Assembly: GCA_003991915.1 (NCBI GenBank)
Contig: RQTK01000341.1
Span: 343,260 to 407,259, forward strand
From: Elysia chlorotica
Lineage: Eukaryota; Mollusca; Gastropoda; Plakobranchidae
Length of the DNA stretch: 64,000 bases
Direction: 5' to 3'
Shown here: piece by piece, positions 20,710 through 31,795 of the stretch
Numbering within the stretch: position 1 is the stretch's first letter
Layout: each line of letters begins with the position of its first letter
The notes under the pieces: model-generated
The model's input: the letters and a program-made list of their open reading frames with translations, nothing else
What the model was told of the DNA's origin: nothing
The model's database searches: none
Position numbers and translations under genes: made by a program

Positions 20710-21990
20710 TGAATGGAGGAAAAACACAATAGACGTGAGCAATGGGTTAATTGGGTATTGATAAAATAATTATACTTGTAAATAGTTTTGGCATTTTGTA
20801 TTGTGTGGAGTGCGAATTTCTTTCGACAGTTTATTATCAAACATGCTATAACAGAATGTTGGAATCATTGGTGTTGTCTTAATCCTCGCCTATTCTATGA
20901 CAATAACATCTTAAAATAATGAACAAAAAGTAGATAATAAACCACACAGAGTCACTGCACTAAGCGAAAAAAACGGTGTCGTTTAATATCATTGTGTTCA
21001 TAAAGGAAAAGTACGCAAAAATAATTATATGAAAAATGTCTTCATGACAGTAAGAAGTACCAATCGTACAAAATAACAAGCACAGCTACTCACTCCATAT
21101 GTATAGATGAGATGAAATGAAAAATAAATCCGTTGTTCGAAATTTCACAACGAAAGAATCACAAACATAGAAGCATTTTCCTTTGTCTTTGATATTTTAT
21201 TGCCATGATTAAACAACGTCTAAACTAAAAATAGCATCCATGAGAACATAGTATCACAGTTTTGCGAAAACAATTGTATAAGTGTCAAACAATCAATCTT
21301 CTTAGGGTACAATTACAAAATGTAGACCTAAGAAACATGTCCACAGAAAGTTTGGTGTCTAGAAAACAGAAATGTTTAGATGTAGATATCTAGGTCTATC
21401 TGACATGATGGAGTGGTACGAGATTAACTTTTCAAGTTAAATGCCCCATGGTCTAGAATTAGATCTAATGAACCTACGCTGCATAAGCACCATCGCTGTG
21501 TTTCCTGAGGTCGGTACAAAATTTAATACTTGAGCAACTTTTTAAAAGATTATTTGCTTTGGTACCAAAATAAGCAAAAATGTACTGACTCGATCAATAG
21601 GCCTATTACTAGTCAAACTTCTCTGAGAAAGCAGATATTGTTTCACATCTGAATTTAAACTGCACGAGCTAAAACTAACTTCTGTATCAGTTAAATCTAT
21701 ATATTCGGATGCTAAAATCAGTGGATTTTGAAGCAATATTTCCGGCAGAAACTAATATCTCCTAGTGAACTGATGAATAGACCCGCACATGAACACAATA
21801 TGAAGCTAGTACATGCAGTATCTAAGGTAGACTCCTCCAGACCATTGTTACCCCTCCATACAGAGCCGCCACAAGCCCCACTCTTGACATTTAGATCCAC
21901 TAACAAAACTGTCTAGGCACAGCACTAAACACTAAACGGACGCTCGCTCGCATAGCCAATCCACTGGCCCTTCGCCTCAATGTGTCCGAC
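20710..21990. other. AT-rich sequence upstream of the candidate exon, no gene recognised
   Basis: This would hold the upstream intron of the minus-strand candidate gene. No first non-coding exon or promoter is clear. Near 21,990 the imperfect palindrome GTGTCCGACTCGGACAC is followed by CAGTGGTC. Confidence 0.4.
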
Positions 21991-22009
21991 TCGGACACCA
22001 GTGGTCGCT

Positions 22010-22068
<59 letters not shown>
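22010..22068. repeat. (GA)n microsatellite
   Basis: About 26 GA units. Confidence 0.95.
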
Positions 22069-22184
22069 GGGTGTAGCGACAATAAAGAGACTATAGAGAC
22101 AGACAGAGATGGGTAGACAGAATTACACAGGGAGAGGGAGGGGGTAGACAGAGAGTGAGACAGAGATAGCGTAAACGACGAGAA

Positions 22185-22187
22185 AAT

Positions 22188-22263
<76 letters not shown>

Positions 22264-22350
22264 GAAGAGAGAGATACACAAAGACAGACAGACATACAGA
22301 CAAACAGACAGACAGACACACACACAGACAGACAGACAGACAGACAGAAC
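22185..22350. repeat. (GA)n then (GACA)n tetranucleotide array
   Basis: GA at 22,188-22,210, GACA at 22,210-22,262 and again at 22,283-22,347 with CACA interruptions. Confidence 0.95.
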
Positions 22351-22399
22351 CACAGCGAGAGAGCAGGAGAGACACTCTCGCCTAGTCAAGTAGCGATAG

Positions 22400-23150
22400 T
22401 CCGAATGGCTTCCTTTTAGGCTACTGGTGTACCTGCCAACTCAACTCCAAAATGCCAATTTTAACGCCTTTCTTTACATACTTTGGACAAAAATGTACAG
22501 GTAGAAGATAAGTGCCTGGGTCGACAGCTCTTAAAAGTAGTAGTAGTAGTGGTAGTAGTAGAGGGTTTTTGGTGAAGATGTTTTTTAAGGGCAGTTACAG
22601 TGCAATTTGTATATTTAAAGGAATGCGCAAGAAGTGAACTATTTTTTTTTACTGTCACAAGTCGAACAAGTATCAAACGGGGTTTTATTTTTATCACTGT
22701 TGATTAGTTGGTTATTCTTGGAAGTCTTATGCGAAGTCCATTATTCAAGAAAAAGTATTGAAACGAAAAAAAATTCATATTTCCATGTTAAAAAAACTCC
22801 GCAGTCGAAATAATAAAGTGGACAGACAAAGCCTGGTCTTTTAATTTACTAACAGATACTCTATAATTATAACACATATACTATGATATTATATATAATA
22901 AATCAACTTTGATTGGCTATGATCAATATTAAAATTGGAATAAAAAATGATTTCTCTGTGTGGGATGATTGAGGTCACTGTGTCGGGTGTTGGGGCCTTA
23001 ACTGGTGGCCATGTCATGATTGATAGATTAACAATGCGTTGCTAGATTACACGACACCTAGGAAAACACTGCACCTGGTTACATAGTTATTTGCTCTTGG
23101 ATTTAATACAGTAGTGTAGAAGAACACTCAAAAAGTAAAATAGGGTAGAG
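22400..23150. other. AT-rich sequence, no gene recognised
   Basis: Contains short AGT repeats at 22,536-22,560. No supported exon. Confidence 0.5.
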
Positions 23151-23164
23151 ACAATCGGAGATAG

Positions 23165-23218
23165 AAATAAAAAAAGAAAGAGAATGAGAGGGAGGGAGCG
23201 AGAGAGAGAGGACAGAGA

Positions 23219-23250
<32 letters not shown>

Positions 23251-23270
23251 TGGGAGAGGGGGGAGGCAGG
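23165..23270. repeat. GA/GATA-rich tract
   Basis: Irregular GAGAGG, GATA and GA units. Confidence 0.9.
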
Positions 23271-23559
23271 CGATACAGTTACCATATTGTCATTAGCTAT
23301 CTTAACTGAATTAATGAAGGGTGAGATAGCTACAGTAAATGTGTCTATAATGCGTGTAATTGGAAAAGGTACAGAGAGGCATTTAGGCAGAGGGATTTAG
23401 GAAGAGGCATTACAATCGAGCTGCAAATAGTGGAAGGGAGAGAGAGAAATAAATGAATAGAACGATTAATCCTGATGGAAAGAGTAAAAGACACATACTG
23501 AAAGACGGGCGGACACAGACAAGAAGCAACATCAATTGAAAAAAATAAAAAAAACCTTC

Positions 23560-23740
23560 TCCTTCTCTATCCACATCATCTCCCCGTTTCTCTCTCCTTT
23601 CTGTCCTTTATCAGCCTCTTTCTCTCTCCTCTTTCTCCTTACTTAAACATTTCGTTCTTAGACACATTTCCTTTTCCAACCCTTTCTCTCAATCTCTCCA
23701 CCCTCTTCTTCTTCTACTTCTCTCTCTCTCTCTCTACCAA
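23560..23740. repeat. pyrimidine-rich tract (CTTT/CTCT)
   Basis: Irregular CT-rich DNA ending in pure CT at 23,718-23,736. Confidence 0.85.
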
Positions 23741-24690
23741 AACATTTCCTTTGACCATTATGTTGCAACCCTCAAGAGGCCAGACACTTTAGAGTAGCCA
23801 GCCATGGCGAGGTCAATCGCGACTGAACACAAATTATTTTCCCCCGATCCCCCAAAGCAACACGACTGCACTGACCTATAACTTGCCCCTCCCCTCTGCT
23901 TTAACCCTCATACAAACTTAGATTCCTCAATCACTCTCTTTTTAATTATCTATGTATATCTCTCTCTCTCTCTCTTTGATCCATTGTTTGCACAGTCATG
24001 TATCTACCACACTTCTGTTTTGCCGAGTTTTTATACGGCATCACTAACCAACTAGTAACTATTTTATCTAGATTATTAAGCACTAATAGTTTGTGAAAAC
24101 CTTGAAGAATGACGTCAACTTTAACAATCAGGCAACACACCGCTACCCGTCTGCCCCGGCTGTTTTTACAATCCCCCCTCCCTAACAAGCATGACCCCGT
24201 CTAGTCCTGGGGACCACTGCGACTGCCTAGTTGACCAGTGGTCAAGCTAGAGAGCCCATCAATACGTCTCGTACCAAGTGGTCAGCCGGTGCCATGCATT
24301 GTAACAAAACTGACCCCCGCGACACCCCTAACCCCTTCAACTCTCCCAGCCCACTCTCGTCATTAATTGACCTCAGATTAACATGGGTCTGTCTGCTGTA
24401 TTAATTTATATAAATTTATAATAATTATCTTTGCCCAAAGCTGTCAACTTGATTGACAACCACAGTGCACACATTTAGCCAAAAAGTGTGTACAGACTGT
24501 AAATCGTGAAAGACTAGTGTATATTTTTTCAACATAATTCTATGAGAAGAAAATGCATGCTAACACGCTTCAATGGCGTCAGTTTGGAAACTCTAGTTGC
24601 CCAGTTCTCATTTCGCTTAGAACCCTAAAGATACCATTCAGGCAGTTTTTTTTTCAATATTTTTCCATCCTGGACCTTCGCTGTAACTTT
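23741..24690. other. unique sequence, no gene recognised
   Basis: Non-repetitive, with C-rich stretches. A 15-bp inverted repeat TTGACCAGTGGTCAA lies at about 24,223. TAAT-rich sequence (CATTAATTGACC, TATTAATTTATATAAATT) lies at 24,362-24,425. No supported exon. Confidence 0.4.
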
Positions 24691-24699
24691 TTCGTATGC

Positions 24700-24855
24700 C
24701 TGCGTGTCTGTCTCTATCTAGCTGTGTCTCTCCCTCCTTCCCTCCATCTCTATGTATCTCTATGTCTGTCTGTCTTCCTCATTTGTATTCAAACACCCAC
24801 TCTCTCCCCACTCTCCTTCCCATTCCTCACTTTCTCTCTCTTTTCCTCCCTCCCT

Positions 24856-24907
<52 letters not shown>

Positions 24908-24957
24908 CTCTTTCTCTCTCTCTCTCTTTCTTCCCTTCTTTCTCTCTATCTATTCCA

Positions 24958-24999
<42 letters not shown>

Positions 25000-25010
25000 A
25001 TCTCTACCTC
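24700..25010. repeat. (CT)n low-complexity block
   Basis: Pure CT at about 24,869-24,903 and 24,961-24,992 in a pyrimidine-rich block. Confidence 0.95.
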
Positions 25011-25285
25011 TCCCTGGTATTCAAGTGCCAGGTGAGAGAGTGTGAGAAATCAATGCCTTCTGTCCAGTGTCTAGTTCATTATGTAGCCCTGGCCCGTGTC
25101 TCTTGATCTCACACCGCTAGGATAACAAGGACTGTCACGGCGCGGACGTAACGTTAGGCAAGCGTTGTTACTACCGTGCTACATTGTGCTGTCCGCTGAG
25201 ACCGACACAAGGCACCCCCCCCCCCTCTCTGGCTCTCTGGACATGGTCAGACATGGCACACGGGCTGTTGGAGGCAGGTGTTTTC

Positions 25286-25710
25286 AGGTTTACTTACTGG
25301 CTGAGGTATCATTGACGGAGAGAGAAAGGCAGGGGGCGGGGGTTGCAGTGGTGGAGATGAAGAGGAGACAGAGAGCAATAAACAGAAATCCTCCCACTCC
25401 CCCGGTCTTTCATAGATTTCCACCATACATTCTTTGTCATTAATATTACAACTTGGCATTAATGTCTTCACTTCTCCAAACTTAACACTGTTTATGTTTC
25501 AAAAAACAACATTCTCTCGCTCTGTCGCTCTAAATTTACTCATCCATCTTATCATTTCTCTCCCTCTCTCCGTCTTTCTTCTTCTCTCGCTTTCATTCTG
25601 TCATCCTTCACAAACGTGAAAATTTCTACCTTTCTCTGTCTCCTCTTCATCTCCACCACTGCCACCTCCCTTTCTCTCCTGGTCGCGGATACCTCAGCCC
25701 GTAATTTCCT
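25286..25710. repeat. inverted repeat, arms of about 75-90 bp
   Basis: Arm 1 (about 25,299-25,389, plus) and arm 2 (about 25,621-25,700, minus) share GCTGAGGTATC, AGAGAAAG and a 30-bp perfect core that starts GCAGTGGTGGAGATGAAGAG (25,345-25,374 versus the complement of 25,633-25,662). Both arms translate to VAVVEMKRRQR, on opposite strands. The spacer is about 240 bp and pyrimidine-rich. A duplicated inverted exon or a foldback element are both possible. Confidence 0.8.
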
Positions 25711-25889
25711 TGGGCTGTCTGGGCGGAGTTCTAGAATTATAATATTAATATTGTAAGAAAAACAAAGCCTACGTGTAGCCGGTTTCTCTGAGAGCGTACA
25801 TGCTTGGTTAGGTTTCGCATTCTGGGCATGTGTGAGTTTAGTTAGTCGAGCGGTTTTGTTTGTTTTAGAGAGGGTGAAGGGATGGGTTG

Positions 25890-25890
<1 letters not shown>

Positions 25891-25925
<35 letters not shown>
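25891..25925. repeat. (GA)n microsatellite
   Basis: About 17 GA units. Confidence 0.95.
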
Positions 25926-25932
<7 letters not shown>

Positions 25933-25955
25933 CCGCCCCATCGCGAGACAATGAT

Positions 25956-25970
25956 GGGTCACTGTGACCT
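25956..25970. promoter_or_regulatory. candidate nuclear-receptor element (IR3, ERE-like)
   Basis: GGGTCACTGTGACCT is one base from the inverted-repeat-3 consensus AGGTCAnnnTGACCT bound by estrogen-receptor-type factors. Only the sequence match is seen; there is no adjacent gene to give it context. Confidence 0.3.
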
Positions 25971-25999
25971 CGCCAAAACCGCACATCCGTTCCCCAGAT

Positions 26000-27340
26000 C
26001 TAGGTTGTAGTACTCACGGTGAAAAGGGGGAAACACCCTCCAAGAAAAACATCGGTGAGCAGACGACGTGAAAAAAGTGGTCTGCCTGTTTAACCAACCC
26101 AATAACAGAGTGCACTGGGCTCTTTAGAGTTTTGTTTTCTCAATTCCGTCTGACCGAGAAAAGAATTAAAAAAGCATGCGGGTAATGGAGTTGTCATTGC
26201 TTTGAGTTGAGACAACAGTGCTATGTTATTTCGCATGGACATATGGAAATGTTTTGTCCGTATGGTCAAATATCTCTTGCTTGAGTAGCACAGGGTTGGT
26301 GTTTGTTTTATGAATGATATGGTCAGTTTTGTCCGAAACCCCCCCTCCCCACCCCCACATTTCTATTTTTTTACGATAATGATATCTCAAGAGTAAAGGA
26401 ATATGATAGTCATCTTTATGGGAAAAATTTAAAAACCTGGCTTAGGTGACTTTAATTTCATGGGTAAAGTAAAAATCTGTAGCTATTACATCATTAAGAA
26501 AGGGGTGTGACCGAGAAAGAACAAAAATAGGGTAATTGAATTATCATTGGTCTGGGTTTATCGGTTCCACGTACGGCACATTTCGTCTGGTCTGTGTGGG
26601 AAGAATCTTTGGGTCGGGCACAACTGGGAACATCGGTTGATGTTTTAGGTGTGAGGCTTGGTCATCCGTTACGCTCATCATATGGATGGCAAAGCCTAGC
26701 AAAAAAACTACAGCTGTCCATACACAGAACGCGCGGGACTCTTCGGTACAGAGGCATGCAGTGGGTGGCCTTCAACCGGACTCAACCGGAATTTGTGTGT
26801 GAGAAATGGGCAGAGTTGGTCAGTTTTGTTCTGTCTTTGTTTTTTTCTGTCTTTTTTTTTGTTTGTGTATTTCCCTTTCTTACATTTTGAACCAGTTGAG
26901 AACCCACGAAATTTGTGGGCATTGTGGGATGGGCAAAGTTGAAGGGTTACAGAATGAATCTGATTCTGACCATATATCTAGATCTAGGGTCCATATTCTT
27001 TACTTGGTAAAGTTTTGAAACGTTTGCTATGATTAAAATAAGTTAATGCCGTATTATATTCTTGCGAGAAACACCAAACTTAAACTGATTCTAAACATAG
27101 ATCTAGGGTCCAAACTCTAAATTTAGTTCAACAAATAAAGGGATACAAAGCTTTACAAAGCACTGCCTCCTGAAAATGTTTTACCGAACCGGATCTCCAG
27201 ACTGGGGACATGAGTTATAGACCCAGTTCACCAGGGCAAGATTTGCGTAACATATGTTTACCACTAAAAAACTAAACTGGGTTCTCACAGAAAGGGAAAT
27301 GCTGGTTGGTGAACTGTTTGATTTGCGTAGGCGTAACCCA
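26000..27340. other. intergenic or intronic sequence, no gene recognised
   Basis: Mixed DNA. The 98-codon frame at 26,594-26,890 ends in a T-rich tract and has no motif I know. The motif CAGTGGGTGGCC occurs here (26,759) and at 28,281. Confidence 0.4.
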
Positions 27341-27357
27341 TGGGATATTGTGTGAAA

Positions 27358-27358
27358 T

Positions 27359-27399
<41 letters not shown>

Positions 27400-27540
27400 T
27401 AGAGAGAGAAAGAGAGAGAGAGAAATGCATTGAGTATGTGTGTGGGAGGGGGAGGGGGTTGAGAGAGAGAGACAGGCAGAGAGAGCGAGAGAGAGAGAGA
27501 GGCAGAGAGAGAGAGCGAGAGAGAGAGAGAGAGAGAAATT
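27358..27540. repeat. (GA)n block
   Basis: Pure GA at 27,364-27,395 and 27,500-27,536 with GGGA interruptions. Confidence 0.95.
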
Positions 27541-27865
27541 CTAAGAAATAATATACCTTATAATTGTTACCTAAGCCTTAGAGATCTGAAGAAACACAAG
27601 CCGTGATGTCTTCCAGACCCATCACAGGGGTAACTACAGGTCAGTGCATGCCTCCCTCATGCTCACTGCCCCCGCTGACCCGTCCCGGCGTAAATGGGCC
27701 GTAGAGTGGAGTCCAGCTGAGACCACTGGTGTTTCCCCGGACTCGGACACTCGTTCAGGCGTGAGCGAGTGGTCAAACCTTGGGCCACATGTTCGGACAC
27801 ACAGGCTTCCAAATTCAGAGGAGACCTCGCGATTAACGGAGTCCATTATTACAGCGAAGACGGTA
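27541..27865. other. GC-richer unique sequence, no gene recognised
   Basis: Overlapping frames on both strands (94 and 105 codons). Both extend into the SINE at 27,868, so neither is supported as a gene. GACCACTGGTGT..GGACTCGGACAC at 27,720-27,751 resembles the inverse of 21,982-22,004. Confidence 0.4.
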
Positions 27866-27867
27866 CA

Positions 27868-28023
27868 TCGGATAGGTTGGGTTGGGTTGGGTTGGGTTGG
27901 TTTAACGTCCAACAGCAGCACTATATAGCCTTTATTGTGGACCGGCCCCAAGACGGACGTCTGACAATTTTATGTGCTGACACACACGAGACAGTGCGGG
28001 GATACCAAGACTCCTGTCTCAGC
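27868..28023 (-). mobile_element. SINE copy, cut by assembly gap, expanded tail
   Basis: The minus-strand body matches from the (CCAAC)n tail through GTTAAAC, ATATAGTGCTGCTG, CCACAATA, GTCCGTCTTGGGG, AAAATTGTCAGACG and CTCGTGTGTG to GCTGAGACAGGAG, where the N run begins. The tail is a clean pentamer array (GGGTT about 4 units). Confidence 0.9.
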
Positions 28024-28056
28024 NNNNNNNNNNNNNNNNNNNNNNNNNNNNNNNNN
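28024..28056. other. assembly gap (33 N)
   Basis: Run of N inside a SINE; it probably replaces the missing head. Confidence 1.
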
Positions 28057-28059
28057 GTA

Positions 28060-28190
28060 AGGGAATACAATTATGTACCGGTGTAAAACCATAGCTCTGT
28101 CCTCTATCCTAGACTTACTGAACCAATGAGCGATCAGAAAATCCAATGTCTTGGGGCGCGATTAGGTGATTTTTTATGGTCATGTAGACT
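28060..28190 (+). mobile_element. interspersed repeat R1, copy 2
   Basis: CATAGCTCTGTCCTCTATCC, TAGACTTACTGAACCAATGA, GCGATCAGAAAATCCAATG and TTGGGGCGCGATTAGGTGA align in order with the 44.4-kb copy. Confidence 0.75.
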
Positions 28191-28550
28191 GCACAATCTG
28201 TAACTTTACTGTATACAGCTGACCATTTATATTGCAATGTACAACCGATGCGTGGGACCGAGACGCCTTGTACAATGCCATTCAGTGGGTGGCCATTCTT
28301 AAAATAAGTGTTACCAAAAGCAGTTTTCTGACGCAATTCACCAACGTCGAAATCAGAAATTATCTAGAACGCTTCAAAATCTTTGACTTTTTGTGCAATG
28401 TTAATTTAAATTCTTTGTCATAAAGAAACTATAAAAATGGAATGATTATCAATATAATGGTTAGAAGGTTCCAATATCTATTTTCAGTTTAATTACAAAT
28501 GAAAAGTACAGAACGGTCCAAATGTCAGCATCTACAATAGCGGCTTCTCA
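28191..28550. other. AT-rich sequence, no gene recognised
   Basis: No repeat match or supported exon seen. Confidence 0.5.
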
Positions 28551-28554
28551 AAGT

Positions 28555-28620
28555 GTTCATGGAATCGAACCACAGTGATGAGAGCCCAACGCTCTATTAT
28601 TTTCGCCAATGAACCCCCTC
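28555..28620 (-). mobile_element. tRNA-like SINE head
   Basis: The minus strand reads TTGGCGAAAATAATAGAGCG then TTGGGCTCTCATCACTGTGG and a B box GTGGTTCGATTCC: a good type-2 head with no clear body attached. Confidence 0.6.
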
Positions 28621-29030
28621 TACCTCAACAACAGAAACAGTAAAACAACACCAAACAAAAAATCACCAGCAAAGAAGCAGAGACAAACAGACGGAAGAAG
28701 TTTTATTACAAATCCAGAGATGTCAGCAGGACCTGCCAGGGACTCAGGGCGAAGAGACTCCGAGTGTTTATAGGTTACCCAGGCAGGGCGATTTCCGACC
28801 CCTGGGGGACTAGGTCGGAGGGGGTTTAGCGAGACGCGACACGTGCGGGGAGGGAGAAAGCGGCACGTATGGCCAAATCATTATCGCGGTGAAATTCCAC
28901 CGGATCACCGCCACATAGATCTTAATCTAGATGTAGCCCTACATCAGATTCTAGTGTGATACGAGCGTTCTACAGGTTTGCTATTTAGATTAGCCTACAT
29001 GTACTATTGTTTTTGCTGGTTGCTCTTTTC
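28621..29030. other. unique sequence, GC-richer at 28,720-28,900, no gene recognised
   Basis: Local GC rise with CG dinucleotides (GAGACGCGACACGTGCGGGG). No exon supported. Confidence 0.45.
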
Positions 29031-29039
29031 TGGGTCATC

Positions 29040-29345
29040 TCTCTCCTCTCGCCCCTCCACACTTACTTTCTCTCTAGCGCCCTCCCTCTCTCTTTTTCTC
29101 AGTATGTCTCTTTCTCTTTCCCTCTTTCTTTCTCTTTCCCTCCCTCTTTCTTTTTATTCTTTCTCTCCCTCACTCTCAGTATCTGTCTCTCTACCTCTCT
29201 GGTCCCCCAATATCTCTCTGTCTCTATGTCTGTCTGCCTATTTCAGCCCTTCTCTCTCTGTATCTGTCTCTCTCTATTTCTCAGTTCTTCATTCTCTGTC
29301 TATCCCTCTCTCACACACACACTCTCTCTCTCTCTGTCTCTCTCT
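29040..29345. repeat. CT-rich low-complexity block
   Basis: Irregular CTCT, CTTT and TGTC units. Frames of up to 193 codons are artefacts. Confidence 0.9.
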
Positions 29346-29356
29346 GTCTGCGTCGC

Positions 29357-29443
29357 CTTCTTTTTCTTCTTCTTCTTCTTCTTCTTCTTCTTCTTCTTCT
29401 TCTTCTTCTTCTTCTTCTTCTTCTTCTTCTTCTTCTTCTTCTT
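29357..29443. repeat. (TTC)n trinucleotide array
   Basis: About 28 TTC units giving poly-S and poly-F frames. Confidence 0.97.
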
Positions 29444-29449
29444 TTTATG

Positions 29450-30325
29450 CTACCTCTTCATTTGTTTCTTCGTCTCCCGATTTTACTGCATATCTCTATA
29501 AACGCCAGATCCGAAATAAAGAACAGGTTTACCGAGTTGTTATCGGTTGTCCTGTCTAGATGTATACCACACTGTTAGTGAGCAGTAAATAAAATTAATA
29601 GAATAAGTTTGATCTCTGATATAAATCCGGTTTATAGACAGGGTTATCAAATAAAATTAAACCGGATTTTCTCCCATTGTCGGCCAAGAAAACTAGGCAA
29701 TTCAGTCCCAGGTAGTACTGAAAAAAAAAAGATACCTGTCATATTAAATCTGTGCGAGATATCAGAAAATTTCCCAAGATGTTCTAAGGGTTGGCTCAAA
29801 TCACAACTCACCTTGAATTTACGATAGAGGCAAACGAAGCTATGAAGGAAAAAAACAATCTTCTGTTTTTATCACTTTTTGTTAGTGTCATTGGTCTACG
29901 AAATTGATTGAACAACAAATTATTATACCATCCATGAATAATTTTCCACTGATGTGAGAAATCTTTAACTGCTGGCTCAAAAACCACAAGGCCTCCCGCC
30001 ATCAAACTGCCAAAGTGCCCATATTCCTAAGACTAGTCGATGGTATATACAGCTATACACCAGTTGCACAAAGCTATCCGCGGTATCAATATACGAAAAA
30101 AAGAAAGAGAGTGTAATAAAGTACGTACTTGAAGCAACATTGTCTAGATTCAACATAGTTACATGCTTCACAAAGCAATATCCAAAGTAAGAAAGTTCAA
30201 TTCATAAATCTCCCTTGCCAATATTATTATATTTATTAGTGGGGTCTATTTCAAATTGGATAAACGCCTACAGATACAGGTAGATAAAGGACACCCGTAA
30301 GGAGAGAGAGCGAGAAAGTTCAGGG
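29450..30325. other. AT-rich sequence, no gene recognised
   Basis: No repeat match. Short frames only. Confidence 0.5.
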
Positions 30326-30342
30326 GAGGGGGGGGGGGGGGG
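30326..30342. repeat. poly(G) run
   Basis: At least 14 consecutive G after AGGGGA. Confidence 0.95.
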
Positions 30343-30498
30343 ACTACACGGCAATTTGATTTTCACACTCTTTGTTAATGTTCCGTCAGTGAATCGCTGT
30401 AAGTTTTAACATATAGAATGACGCTGCTATCAACCAGGCTATAGCTTGATTTATTAACGTGTGCCGTTATTGGCAATAAATCACATGTAAACCTTCCA

Positions 30499-30695
30499 AT
30501 GTCTCTCTGTCTGTATATCTTTCTGTCTCTCGCTCGCTCGCTCGATCTCCCACTCTCTATCTCTCTCTCTCTGAATATCCATATCTCTCTGTCTCTTTAT
30601 ATTTCTCTGTATGTTTCTACCTGACTGCCTATGATTTCTGTCGGTCTATCTATCTGTTTTCTGTCCGTCTTTGTCATTCTGTCTGTTCCTCTCAC

Positions 30696-30793
<98 letters not shown>

Positions 30794-30865
30794 CCTCGCT
30801 TTATCTCTCTCCCTCGCTCTCTATCTCTCTCTCCCTCTCTCTCTCTCTTTCTCTCCCTCTTCGCC
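30499..30865. repeat. (CT)n block, pure core of over 35 units
   Basis: Pure CT from about 30,707 to 30,784, with CTCC-interrupted flanks. Confidence 0.97.
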
Positions 30866-30920
30866 GTTTCAGAACATTAAGATGAGATAGAGACCCACCC
30901 CCGCCCCCCACACACACCCA

Positions 30921-31158
30921 GTTCGGATGGCGAAAGTGTTAGAGCATTGGACTCTCTATCAGGAGTAACCGGTTTAATCCTACAAACAAGCAAAATTGAT
31001 TAACCAGATTTCGATTGGCTACTGGTTGGGTAGGTTTCAGCAGAAAGACTATGTGGTCTGCTGAATTCTGGGTATACCCGCTCTGTATAAGTATAATAAT
31101 TATTATGTGTGGCATTATGTCAAATTGTCAGGATTAGGAAGAAGTCTTTAGACTCGTC
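30921..31158 (+). mobile_element. SINE copy with type-2 head, diverged
   Basis: Head GGATGGCGAAAGTGTTAGAG then CATTGGACTCTCTATCAGGAG and a degenerate B box CCGGTTTAATCC. The body carries CTACTGGTTGGGTAGG, GTCTGCTGAATTCTGGGTAT, TATGTGTGGCATTATG and AAATTGTCAGG. The tail is lost. Confidence 0.75.
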
Positions 31159-31171
31159 GATTTTTTCCCTT

Positions 31172-31321
31172 TTCCCAGTCTAACACTTTTTAAAAGATGC
31201 TTTATTTTAGGTGTACTGTCTGGGCTGGGCGACACCCCCCCCCATTTTTCCAGTCTAACACTTTTTAAAAGATGCTTTATTTTAGGTGTACTGTCTGGGC
31301 TGGGCTACATCCCCCCTCCCC
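31172..31321 (+). repeat. 75-bp tandem duplication, 2 copies
   Basis: CCAGTCTAACACTTTTTAAA and the following bases to GTCTGGGCTGGGC are identical at about 31,175 and 31,250; the copies differ mainly in the C-run at their end, so the event is recent. Confidence 0.93.
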
Positions 31322-31349
31322 AACCTCATCCCCTACCCCCAGACAAGGT

Positions 31350-31425
31350 AAAGTTGTTGTAAAGGCTTTGCGATAATAGCCCCCACAGCGAAAACAAAGA
31401 CGTCAGGTCATGGAATCTGTACCGT
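31350..31425 (+). mobile_element. interspersed repeat R1, partial copy 3
   Basis: TTTGCGATAATAGCCCCC, GCGAAAACAAAGACGTCAGG and TCATGGAATCTGTACCGTAAG align with the 5' part of the 44.4-kb copy; the 3' part is absent. Confidence 0.6.
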
Positions 31426-31439
31426 AAGACACACGGATC

Positions 31440-31690
31440 CAAAGGTCAATCACCCCCCTCCCTGTCTACAGTCCTGCTTACGCCATCCCTTATGGCCATG
31501 TGGGATCGCAAAGCAATTAGTGTCCACCCTGGGTACCACAGTGTGTGGTCAGCTGGCGTGTCCAGTGCAGGGCTTGGACTGAGACTGACCCCTCGGCCAT
31601 TGTTCCTGCGGCCGCGCCTCACAGTTCATTAGAGGGATGACATGTTCCAGAGGCGACTAGCACCAGTCTCTGAGCACAGCGTTACCTCAG
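31440..31690. other. GC-richer unique sequence, no gene recognised
   Basis: Includes TGCGGCCGCGCCTC near 31,606. No exon supported. Confidence 0.4.
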
Positions 31691-31795
31691 CTGTGTAGTG
31701 CCCTAACTCATTTTTAAAATACACTAAATCTTTATCAATTTAGAAATAAGATAGGATAGTATACAACTAAGGTAGCGATGATTTAAGTCTGCGGG
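31690..31795 (+). mobile_element. interspersed repeat R2, copy 1
   Basis: CTAACTCATTTTTAAAATAC, ACTAAATCTTTATCAATTTA, GAAATAAGATAGGATAGTAT and ACAACTAAGGTAGCGATG are shared in order with 59,140-59,225 and in part with 39,075-39,160. Confidence 0.65.

Noticed and set aside
26594..26890. 98-codon plus frame
   Set aside because: No ATG context, motif or splice evidence that I can see; it ends in a T-rich tract.
27868..27901. Telomere-like repeat
   Set aside because: The unit is GGGTT as a SINE tail extension, not TTAGGG, and it continues directly into the SINE body.
27644..27951. Two overlapping frames of 94 and 105 codons
   Set aside because: Both extend into the SINE at 27,868 and lie opposite each other; not coding-like beyond local GC content.
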